NCBI GenBank assembly: GCA_900766195.1 | Contig: CAAFUN010000108.1 | Span: 33,013 to 97,012 of the forward strand | Length of the DNA: 64,000 bases | Direction: 5' to 3' | DNA from: an uncultured Bacteroides sp. | Lineage (GTDB): Bacteria > Bacteroidota > Bacteroidia > Bacteroidales > Bacteroidaceae | Part shown: one piece after another, positions 18,757 through 26,703 of the stretch | How positions within the stretch are numbered: the stretch's first letter is position 1 | Layout: every line of letters begins with the position of its first letter | The notes under the pieces: generated by a model | Database searches by the model: none | What the model was told of the DNA's origin: nothing | Seen by the model: the letters and a program-made list of their open reading frames with translations, nothing else | Position numbers and translations under genes: made by a program

Positions 18757-20705
18757 TGACATTCTTCAATTGTAGCAGTCCAACCTCCATTTGGAGCCAT
18801 AGACACTTGATACTCTGTATCAGAAGTGACAGAGCCAACTCTCCTCCGATAGTCCATTGCCTGTTTTGAAGCATTTGGACCATCTTCGTAAGACACTATC
18901 TTATATTTCTTTTTCGAATTCAAAAAAGAAAATTTCACTTTCACGTTTCTTGCCTTGCCATTGGTAATTCCTCCAAGATACCACTTATTGCCATTGCGTT
19001 TAGCAATAACAAGCATTTCTCCCAAAGTGGCTTCCAGTGGAACAGTTTCATCCCATGTGACAGGAACTTTAGTGATAAAATCCGTACATTCTTGATTGAG
19101 ATAATATAAGGTAGGATTATCGCACAGCATCTGTAATCCGCTCTCAAAAATAGTGAAAAGGGCCATGTGATATGCGCGAGTCCCCATCCCAGCAGAATTA
19201 GGACGCCTGCTACAGTAAACATCAGGTTGCATATTAATCATTGCTCCGGGAGTAAAGTCCATCGCTCCTACTACATTTCTAATGAAAGGTAAATAAATTG
19301 TATTATCAGGTTTACACCCTCCCATTTGCTCCAGTCCTCTCACACCTTCGTAAGATAGAATATTGGGGTACTTATATTCCAAACCCCTAGGCGTAATAGC
19401 TCCATGAAAATCTACGAAGAGCTTATACCTCGCAGCCTCCTTGGCGACCTTTTCATAAAAGTTCATCATATATTGATCACTGCGATCCATAAAATCGATT
19501 TTCACGCCCTTTACTCCCCAAGATGAATATGTCTTAAAAAGATCCATGTGATTTTCCACCGTCAACCATGTCAGCCAAAGAACGACGCCAACGTTCTTCT
19601 TCTGACCGTATCGGATTAATTGGAGAATATCTATATTGGGGTTGGCAGTAAACGGATCTCTTGTGTTTTTAGACCATCCTTCATCCAAAATAATATAAGG
19701 TATCCCAAACTGGGCAGCAAAGTCAATATAGTATTGATAGGTTTCAGTATTACAACCCGTCAAGAAATTGACATCTTTCCCATAAGGAGCACATCCGTTC
19801 CACCATTCCCAACTAGCTTGTCCCGGTTTAATCCATGAAACATCTTCAATCCTATTTTCTTCCGCCAACTTATAAGGCATTGAGCTCTTTAATAAAGCTT
19901 TATCATCATCAACCACAATAAAATATCTCCACGGATAGTCCCTTCTACCAACTGTTTTTGCAATGCAGTCAGCTTCTTTTATAATTTTCAGACTGCGGTC
20001 ACCATCCTCACCGAACTCTATAGGTAACTTTGGAAAAACAGCAGACAAGCCATTGGTCACCCCACGGAAAAACATACATGGATAATCGGAAACATTTGAT
20101 TCTGAAATCAGAACCCTGGAGTAAGGTGTTTCTACCAGAACCGGTAATGTGGAAAATTTATCCATCTGCCCCCATTCATTGGAGCTAAGATGCGTATAAG
20201 GCTCTTCATAAGCCGTTTTAAAGCCGGATGGCACTTGCAAATGTAATTTATAATCAGGCTGAAAGTTTAGACGAAGTTGCTCACTAAGAATATCAACCGA
20301 GTCTGGTATATCGGTTATAAAGCGATAGGCCAATCCATCATCATAAGCTCTAAACTCCAAAGCAAACCCATTCTTAAAGGAGACTCTCAACAAATTATAG
20401 TCATCATTAATTGTTGAAAATTTTAAGGGTAATACAGGTTTCAATACCTTGTGAATACTTTCCCGCTTTATATTCTTCACAGAAGATTTTAAACCGAGAA
20501 TACTATTTCTTAGTAAAAGACCTATCTTATTATTTTCAAAGATTGGATGGCCATTGGAGAAAAGGCTAAAAGCAATGCTATCATTTATTTCAACTTGAAC
20601 ACGCAATGATTTTTTCGGCGATGATAATTCGTAAGAATGTCGTGCAAATATGCTGAATGTAGATAAAAGAATACCTAATAATACTAAAGCGTTTTTTTTC
20701 TTCAT
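18753..20705 (-). CDS. GH97 alpha-glycoside hydrolase, probable retaining alpha-galactosidase
   Basis: Promoter-proximal gene of the operon, 650 residues with a signal peptide. It has the GH97 layout: N-terminal beta-supersandwich (about 25-280), TIM barrel (about 290-560), and C-terminal beta domain. GH97 splits into inverting alpha-glucosidases (SusB-like, Gly at the nucleophile position) and retaining alpha-galactosidases (Asp). Here GVKIDFMD supplies Asp404 and SYEGVRG supplies Glu453, the retaining arrangement. Alpha-galactose is therefore the expected target; alpha-glucose is less likely. With GH67 beside it, this would suit a side chain containing galactose and glucuronic acid. Confidence 0.88.
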   Translation of the reverse strand: MKKKNALVLLGILLSTFSIFARHSYELSSPKKSLRVQVEINDSIAFSLFSNGHPIFENNKIGLLLRNSILGLKSSVKNIKRESIHKVLKPVLPLKFSTINDDYNLLRVSFKNGFALEFRAYDDGLAYRFITDIPDSVDILSEQLRLNFQPDYKLHLQVPSGFKTAYEEPYTHLSSNEWGQMDKFSTLPVLVETPYSRVLISESNVSDYPCMFFRGVTNGLSAVFPKLPIEFGEDGDRSLKIIKEADCIAKTVGRRDYPWRYFIVVDDDKALLKSSMPYKLAEENRIEDVSWIKPGQASWEWWNGCAPYGKDVNFLTGCNTETYQYYIDFAAQFGIPYIILDEGWSKNTRDPFTANPNIDILQLIRYGQKKNVGVVLWLTWLTVENHMDLFKTYSSWGVKGVKIDFMDRSDQYMMNFYEKVAKEAARYKLFVDFHGAITPRGLEYKYPNILSYEGVRGLEQMGGCKPDNTIYLPFIRNVVGAMDFTPGAMINMQPDVYCSRRPNSAGMGTRAYHMALFTIFESGLQMLCDNPTLYYLNQECTDFITKVPVTWDETVPLEATLGEMLVIAKRNGNKWYLGGITNGKARNVKVKFSFLNSKKKYKIVSYEDGPNASKQAMDYRRRVGSVTSDTEYQVSMAPNGGWTATIEECQ

Positions 20706-20756
20706 ATTAGTTTAATAGTTTTTACTATAAATAAATTAGTTCTCACTTATGTAGAG

Positions 20757-20764
20757 CAAAAGTA
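20757..20764 (-). promoter_or_regulatory. -7 promoter element of the GH97-susCD-GH76 operon
   Basis: The minus strand reads TACTTTTG about 50 bp before the GH97 start. No -33 TTTG is present at the right distance, as expected for an activator-dependent promoter. One arm of the inverted repeat (20785-20794) falls in that place. Confidence 0.55.
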
Positions 20765-20784
20765 AATAAGAATATGCCTTAGAA

Positions 20785-20863
20785 GAGTACGATTATGCGT
20801 CATTCATATAATTCAAAAGAGACATATATGTATTTAATACACATTAGACACAAAATCGTACTC
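20785..20863. promoter_or_regulatory. Perfect 10-bp inverted repeat between the divergent PUL promoters
   Basis: GAGTACGATT at 20785-20794 recurs inverted as AATCGTACTC at 20854-20863, 59 bp apart. The first arm abuts the -33 region of the operon promoter; the second is about 40 bp upstream of the regulator's -7 box. This is the expected position for DNA binding by the adjacent AraC-type output domain. The binding is inferred. Confidence 0.55.
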
Positions 20864-20904
20864 ATTTTAGTTACAATGACATTGAGAAGCAAAAGCTTTT
20901 TAGT

Positions 20905-20912
20905 TATTTTTG
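20905..20912 (+). promoter_or_regulatory. -7 promoter element of the hybrid two-component gene
   Basis: TATTTTTG matches TAnnTTTG, with TTGA at 20882-20885 at the -33 position. It puts the transcript start near 20918, after the first in-frame ATG (20917), which supports translation from the ATG at 20944. Confidence 0.6.
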
Positions 20913-20943
20913 TGACATGTTCAATTTAAGTCTATCAGAGGAA

Positions 20944-23900
20944 ATGAAAAACATCTATCGTTTATCTAGTCTAATCGTACTGATAATCATGCATACTTCC
21001 ATCTGCCTTGCAGGCAGTGAATATAATCTTCGTCAATTCTCAAATAAAGACGGATTATCAAACAGCTCAATACTCTCCATATGCCAAGATGCGGACGGAT
21101 TGCTGTGGATAGGATCATGTGACGGATTAAATACTTTCGATGGCAATAAGTTACAGACTTATGTTCCGGTTGATTTCAAAAACAAAATTTCCGGTAATCT
21201 GATAAATTGTATTATAGAAGCAGAGAGAAATATTTTATGGCTAAAAACAAACTATGGTTTGGACCGGCTAAATACGAGGACGCAAGAGATACAACATTAT
21301 GATAATTTTAAAGAGATTAATAAAATAGCCAAATCTCCCGAGAATGATATTTATATAATAAAAGACAACGGAGAGCTATTTTGTCTCCCCAAAAACGGCA
21401 AAAGCTTTCAGATGATAATGACAATTAAAGCCAATTCTGGAAGTATCAGCCAAATGGCAGTAGATAAGTATAATACATTATGGATATTTTTCACAAACGG
21501 TGATTATCAAAGCTTCCATATATCCAAAAGACAAAATAGCGTAAAACTAGAACCTAACTATAAATTTCAACATTCTAAGAAATTAAAGTTCACATCAATA
21601 GACGATGCCAGCATTATTCTCTTTGTGAATCAAGAAAACGAACTATATGAATATGATTTAAGTAATGGAAAAACGTCATTTATAATCAATTTATCAACAG
21701 AAATACATTCGCGTGGAGAAATATCTTCTATAATACGTCATCGTAACAACTATTTCGTAGGCTTCAAAAGTAATGGCTTAATACAAATAAAAAATGGGCA
21801 AAAGTCTCGCTACATTCAAGCAATAAATATCCAATCAGGAATTTTCTGTTTAGTAAAAGACCTAAACCAGGATATTGTTTGGATAGGTACTGACGGACAA
21901 GGTATATATATGTATTCCGTAAATGACTATTCTATCAAGAACAATATATTAAACATCCCTCCATATGGTATTAGCAATCCGGTTAGAGCTTTATTCCTTG
22001 ATGGAAAAAACACCTTATGGATTGGGACTAAAGGGGGAGGAATTCTCCGTATCTTCAATTTTTATTCAGAAAACAAAATTTATAACCATCTACAGACTGA
22101 TAACACCGCATTGACAGATAATGCTGTGTATTGCTTTGAACCAAGTAAATGGAAAATATTGTGGATAGGTACGGAAAGCGGAATAAACTATTATTCATAT
22201 AAAGATAAGATATTAAAAAGCTTTCCTCTCTTTGCGAATGGTAAAACGGTGAGATTTATTCATTCTATTTGTGAATTCAACGATAGTACTTTATGGATTT
22301 CAACAGTGGAAGAAGGCATAGTGAAAGTAAAGTTCAGAATATCTCAGAATGAGCCAATAGTTGTCTCAACTAGACGAATTATGCAAGAAGGAGGCAAACG
22401 TTTTGCTAACAATTTTTTCACATCACTCAAAGAAAACGATTCAATCATCTGGTTTGGTAATCGTGGATACGGCGCCTTTCGCTGGAATACATTAACCAAT
22501 CAATTCAGATCTTTCCAGTTCAACCAGGTTGTAAAAAGCCAAACAATTAATGACATTTTCGCCATTCACAAAAACAAAGAAGGCTATTGGTTTGGGAGCA
22601 GTAACGGACTGATAAGGCTAAATCGTGAAAAATATCACATCTACAACGAGACTGACGGTTTCCCCAATAATACCGTGCATGGAATATTAGAAGATTCCCA
22701 CAATAATCTTTGGCTAAGTACAAATCAAGGACTTGTACGTTTCAATATAGTAACAAATACAATACAGACTTATCCACAAAAAGGTTATCTTGAAATAACA
22801 GAATTCAGTGACGGCGCTTTTTTTAAAGATAACCGGACCAACACTCTATTCTTCGGCGGAACAAATGGTTTTGTAAGTATCAATAACAACAACATTAATA
22901 TTAAATCTTACAAGCCTGTTCTCAAATTCTATCGGCTTTCCATCTATGGAAAAGAATATAATTTATTCAAAAATAGTACAGAAGAAAAAGGGAAGCCGGC
23001 TTTAAAACTAAGCTATAAACAAAATTTTTTCAGCATATCCTTCAGAGCTATTGACTACATTGATGGGAATAATTATGTTTATTATTATAAAATATCAAAT
23101 TTTAGTCATGGGTGGATAGATAATGGCTCATCACAAACTGCAACGTTCTCCAACTTACCATCCGGCAAATATCAGTTATGGGTGAAATATAAAAATAAAA
23201 ACACAGGGAAAGAAAGTTTTCCTCAAAGTATCACTATCGAAATTACTCCTCCATGGTATACAAGCTCAATAGCATACTGCATCTATGGAATAGTTGTAAT
23301 ATGCATTACTATATTCTCTATAAAATGGAGCATCAGACGCTTTCAGCGCAAAAGAGCCAACATGATAAAGCAAATTAACCAACAGAAAAAAGAAGAAATC
23401 TATGAATCTAAACTCCGATTCTTCATTAATATTACGCATGAATTCTGCACGCCGCTCACTCTAATTTCAGGTCCATGCGAGCGCTTACTTTCTTATACAA
23501 AAGCCGATTCTTATATTACTAAATACGCAAATATGATTCGGCAAAATGCAGGTAGATTAAATTCTCTGATCCTTGAAATTATAGAGTTTCGTAAGCTTGA
23601 AACGGGGAATAAAGTTCTCAAAATTGAGCATGTATTTGTGAGCAAACAATTAGAGAATATAGCTGAAGCTTTCTCCGAAGTGGCAGAAAGACGAATGATA
23701 GACTATAAAATAAAAATAAAGGATGATATCTTTTGGAATACGGATAATAGCTGTTTATATAAGATAACAAGTAACCTAATTTCAAATGCTTTCAAATATA
23801 CTCCGGATAATGGAACTATAACAGTAGAATTATGCACTAACGATCAGAATATGCTCTGCATACAAATATCAAATTCAGGAAAAGGCATGCTCAAAGAAGA

Positions 23901-24987
23901 TATAGACAAGATATTCGACAGATTCCATATATTGGACAATTTTGAATCGCAAGGAGACCAATCATCGCGCAACGGACTGGGTTTAGCCATTTGCCATAGC
24001 ATGGTCAATCTGCTAAAAGGTCAAATCAAAGTAACAAGTCTTCCTCAACAATTGACCACATTTGAAGTTCTACTACCAACCATGGATGTTATAGAAAACA
24101 CCGAAAGTACTATCACATATAACAGCATGCATCCTATGCAGAATGAATGCATAGATACTTGTAACAAGGAAAAAACCTATACCTTGGATATACATAAGCG
24201 GACAATTATGATCATAGATGATGATGCTTCAATGTTATGGTTTATTGCAGATATTTTCAATGAAAAATACAACACCATAACTTTTGGCGGTGCAAAAGAG
24301 GCATATGAACAACTAAAAATGCAATTGCCGGATTTAATCATAACAGATATAATGATGCCCGACATGGATGGCGTATCGCTTATTAAGAAAGTCAAATCTG
24401 ATTCAATGCTAAATCACATCCCCATTATAGCATTGTCAGCATTAAATAATATAGATGAGCAAGTTAAAAGCATAGGAGCAGGAGCCGAAGCTTATATTAC
24501 AAAACCATTTGATATTGGGTATCTTGAGACCATTGTCAACAGACTAATTTTGCGAAAAGACGAGTTAAAGGCATACTACAATTCCGTATACAGTGCATTC
24601 GAACTTGCAAACGGACGTTTGCTGCATACAGAGGATAAAGGCTTCTTCGAAAAGATGATGCAGAATATTGACAGCAATATCCAAAACGCAGAGCTATCCG
24701 TCGATTTTTTAAGTAAATTAATGGGCTGCAGTACGCGTCAGTTCTATAGAAGACTAAAAGACATAACGGAAAAATCACCAGCAGAAATTATAAAAGAATA
24801 CCGATTATCAATAGTAGAGCGGTATTTGGTCACAACAACTTTATCAATAGAAGAAATAATGTATAAAGCAGGATATATTAATAAAGGGACTTTTTACAAA
24901 ACATTTGCGCAATCTTATAAAATGTCTCCTCGTCAATATAGAGAAGCTAAAAGAAATGAGAACACCTTCGGAAATCTTAAATCATAA
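20944..24987 (+). CDS. Hybrid two-component system sensor-regulator (PUL regulator)
   Basis: One polypeptide of 1347 residues combines sensing and transcription control. It has a signal peptide (to about 22), then periplasmic two-component propeller repeats (LLWIGSCDGLNTFDG, TLWIGTKGGGI, ILWIGTESGIN, LWLSTNQGLVRF) to about 690. A Y_Y_Y domain (about 700-775) and a membrane helix (about 778-800) follow. HisKA has His832 in NITHEFCTPLTLI, and the ATPase has NLISNAFKYTP and NGLGLAI. The receiver has Asp1135 in ITDIMMPDMDG, and an AraC-type helix-turn-helix is at about 1235-1340. These proteins bind an oligosaccharide in the periplasm and activate the neighbouring PUL. The H-box reads HEFCTP, not the usual HELRTP. 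The start at 20944 follows an AGAGGAA stretch. Confidence 0.93.
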   Translation: MKNIYRLSSLIVLIIMHTSICLAGSEYNLRQFSNKDGLSNSSILSICQDADGLLWIGSCDGLNTFDGNKLQTYVPVDFKNKISGNLINCIIEAERNILWLKTNYGLDRLNTRTQEIQHYDNFKEINKIAKSPENDIYIIKDNGELFCLPKNGKSFQMIMTIKANSGSISQMAVDKYNTLWIFFTNGDYQSFHISKRQNSVKLEPNYKFQHSKKLKFTSIDDASIILFVNQENELYEYDLSNGKTSFIINLSTEIHSRGEISSIIRHRNNYFVGFKSNGLIQIKNGQKSRYIQAINIQSGIFCLVKDLNQDIVWIGTDGQGIYMYSVNDYSIKNNILNIPPYGISNPVRALFLDGKNTLWIGTKGGGILRIFNFYSENKIYNHLQTDNTALTDNAVYCFEPSKWKILWIGTESGINYYSYKDKILKSFPLFANGKTVRFIHSICEFNDSTLWISTVEEGIVKVKFRISQNEPIVVSTRRIMQEGGKRFANNFFTSLKENDSIIWFGNRGYGAFRWNTLTNQFRSFQFNQVVKSQTINDIFAIHKNKEGYWFGSSNGLIRLNREKYHIYNETDGFPNNTVHGILEDSHNNLWLSTNQGLVRFNIVTNTIQTYPQKGYLEITEFSDGAFFKDNRTNTLFFGGTNGFVSINNNNINIKSYKPVLKFYRLSIYGKEYNLFKNSTEEKGKPALKLSYKQNFFSISFRAIDYIDGNNYVYYYKISNFSHGWIDNGSSQTATFSNLPSGKYQLWVKYKNKNTGKESFPQSITIEITPPWYTSSIAYCIYGIVVICITIFSIKWSIRRFQRKRANMIKQINQQKKEEIYESKLRFFINITHEFCTPLTLISGPCERLLSYTKADSYITKYANMIRQNAGRLNSLILEIIEFRKLETGNKVLKIEHVFVSKQLENIAEAFSEVAERRMIDYKIKIKDDIFWNTDNSCLYKITSNLISNAFKYTPDNGTITVELCTNDQNMLCIQISNSGKGMLKEDIDKIFDRFHILDNFESQGDQSSRNGLGLAICHSMVNLLKGQIKVTSLPQQLTTFEVLLPTMDVIENTESTITYNSMHPMQNECIDTCNKEKTYTLDIHKRTIMIIDDDASMLWFIADIFNEKYNTITFGGAKEAYEQLKMQLPDLIITDIMMPDMDGVSLIKKVKSDSMLNHIPIIALSALNNIDEQVKSIGAGAEAYITKPFDIGYLETIVNRLILRKDELKAYYNSVYSAFELANGRLLHTEDKGFFEKMMQNIDSNIQNAELSVDFLSKLMGCSTRQFYRRLKDITEKSPAEIIKEYRLSIVERYLVTTTLSIEEIMYKAGYINKGTFYKTFAQSYKMSPRQYREAKRNENTFGNLKS

Positions 24988-25057
24988 TCTCCAATCTCAA
25001 TCAAAAAAGAAGTTTCTCCCCTATCTTTTTAGCGCTTGCTCACATCTATGAATTTGC

Positions 25058-25948
25058 TCAGCTACAAGTTGCATTTTCTAACATTGCATCCACAACTGTT
25101 GCGTACAATTCTGCAGGAATATCATGTCCCATTCCATCTAAAACTAACAGTTTTGAGTTTGGAATAGAGGCAGCTGTGTCTCGTCCGCACTCAACGGGAA
25201 AAATAGGATCTTCCGAACCATGTATAATTAGCGATGGAGCAGTTATTTTAGCCAATCGTTCTTTGTCATACCCTGTTGCAGCAATGGCAAGTACTTGTCG
25301 CATCAAACCATTTTCTCCCGCTGATCTTTTCCGTTCTTCTGTTAATATGTCAATTGTCATTTGTTCGTCCAACGGATATTTACTACCTGCTATTCTTTTT
25401 GCGAACATTAAACTCTTTTCTAAGAAACCTTTAGCATCTGTATTATAATCAGGTTTTGGTTGTAACATCATCCCCATTACCTGCGCCTCTGCTTGTGGAA
25501 GCGTAGGATTCAAAGAGGTAGACATGATAGATGTCATCGAAGAGACTCTCTCCGGATATTCACTTGCCATCAACTGTGCAATGATACCACCCATTGAGCG
25601 TCCTACAATATGCGCTTTGTCAATAGATAAAGCATCCAAGAGTCCTATTGCATCTTTTGCCATATCAAAAAGCGTATAAGGGATTTCCGGTAATTTTCCA
25701 TCTTGAGCAGATTGAATTAGTTCCTGCATACTTATTGTTTTGGATTTTGAGAAATGTGTTGACTGACCTGTATCCCTATTATCAAAACGTATAACTCTAA
25801 AGCCTTTATCCACTAAAAGTTGACAAAACGGAATGGTCCACCGAAGCATCTGAGTGCCTAAGCCTGCAATCAAGAGGACAGTTTCCTTGTTTTCTTTTCC
25901 TAAAACATCATAGGATAATTCTATATTATTTACGCTAATATGATTCAT
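25058..25948 (-). CDS. Alpha/beta-hydrolase fold protein
   Basis: A cytoplasmic protein of 296 residues without a signal peptide. It shows the alpha/beta-hydrolase landmarks: oxyanion strand VLLIAGLGTQ (about 24-33), FDNRDTGQS (about 55-63), nucleophile elbow GRSMGG with Ser118, acid in HGSEDPIFP, and catalytic His in DGMGHDIP. It resembles the group annotated as methylesterase- or haloalkane-dehalogenase-like hydrolases. The physiological ester is unknown. It converges with the PUL regulator, is 70 bp from it, and has its own promoter, so it is probably not part of the locus. Confidence 0.85.
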   Translation of the reverse strand: MNHISVNNIELSYDVLGKENKETVLLIAGLGTQMLRWTIPFCQLLVDKGFRVIRFDNRDTGQSTHFSKSKTISMQELIQSAQDGKLPEIPYTLFDMAKDAIGLLDALSIDKAHIVGRSMGGIIAQLMASEYPERVSSMTSIMSTSLNPTLPQAEAQVMGMMLQPKPDYNTDAKGFLEKSLMFAKRIAGSKYPLDEQMTIDILTEERKRSAGENGLMRQVLAIAATGYDKERLAKITAPSLIIHGSEDPIFPVECGRDTAASIPNSKLLVLDGMGHDIPAELYATVVDAMLENATCS

Positions 25949-25974
25949 TATCGAGTATTATTTTATTTTTGATA

Positions 25975-25982
25975 CAAAAATA
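25975..25982 (-). promoter_or_regulatory. -7 promoter element of the alpha/beta hydrolase
   Basis: The minus strand reads TATTTTTG about 27 bp before the ATG at 25948. Confidence 0.5.
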
Positions 25983-26110
25983 GATAAAACGATGGATCAT
26001 TACGAAATCAGAAGGACTTTTTTCGACAATAACACCCCGATAAAAACAGGACATTAGCATAAGAAAAAGCTCACTTTATCTCTTATATTTTGTACCTTTT
26101 GCACTAGCAA

Positions 26111-26206
26111 AACTCCGGCTCCCATGTGTGATCCAGACGGTTCCGGTAGCGGATCCGGCTAGTTCCGCTACCGGAGCTAAATAGATCCCATGCGGGAGCC
26201 GGAGTT
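26111..26206. repeat. Nested GC-rich palindrome
   Basis: Outer arms AACTCCGGCTCCC (26111-26123) and GGGAGCCGGAGTT (26194-26206) pair perfectly over 13 bp. Inner arms TCCGGTAGCGGA (26142-26153) and TCCGCTACCGGA (26164-26175) pair over 12 bp around a 10-nt loop. Further partial pairing lies between them (GATC at 26130-26133 with 26184-26187). It is visibly richer in GC than its surroundings. No T-run follows, so it is not an ordinary terminator. Confidence 0.75.
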
Positions 26207-26532
26207 ATGATGGTGATAAAGAGGGATTATCCTACATCTATAGCAGCATTATTCTTGATGTAAACCACTAAAATGACTGTAGTGAAATGCCGCGTACAAC
26301 CGTTGTTACGGTACAAAAGATAATTGAAGAGTAAAAGGACTGCAACTACTCAAGACTGATAACTAAATGAGTGGCATATTCCATTGTTCTGCACATAAAA
26401 AGTATTCAATCCGCCCGATATATAGGTAATACTAGAGATTTTACTTCACTTTTCATGCGAAAAACACCAGTTACCTATAAGTTATAGAAACACTGTATGC
26501 ATCGGCGTTTCAGCTTGTTTTATATATAAAAA

Positions 26533-26562
26533 AGAGTGACGGCAAACAGTTGCCGTCACTCT
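26533..26562 (-). terminator. Terminator of the TonB receptor gene, built on GTGACGG
   Basis: AGAGTGACGGCAA (26533-26545) pairs perfectly over 13 bp with 26550-26562 across ACAG; on the minus strand six Ts follow. It lies about 140 bp past the receptor stop codon. Another ACCGTCACT/AGTGACGGT pair (about 26574-26582 and 26620-26628) lies between it and the gene. Confidence 0.65.
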
Positions 26563-26703
26563 ACCATCACCTTACCGTCACTCTCTGTATCCCCATAGAT
26601 AAAGGAATACAGCACAAAAAGTGACGGTGAAGGCAAAATCATCAAAAAACTCTGTGTAGAAATACAGCTCCGAGTGCAAAATGCATCCTCCGAGCGTACG
26701 AGT

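Larger units (their letters stand above)
25949..26703. other. 755-bp gene-free region with several palindromes
   Basis: No convincing reading frame is present. It contains the hydrolase promoter (25975-25982), a nested GC-rich palindrome (26111-26206), the terminator of the TonB receptor (26533-26562) and further GTGACGG copies (near 26575 and 26621). CTCCGAG occurs twice near 26669 and 26690. The rest is AT-rich with nothing recognised. Confidence 0.55.
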
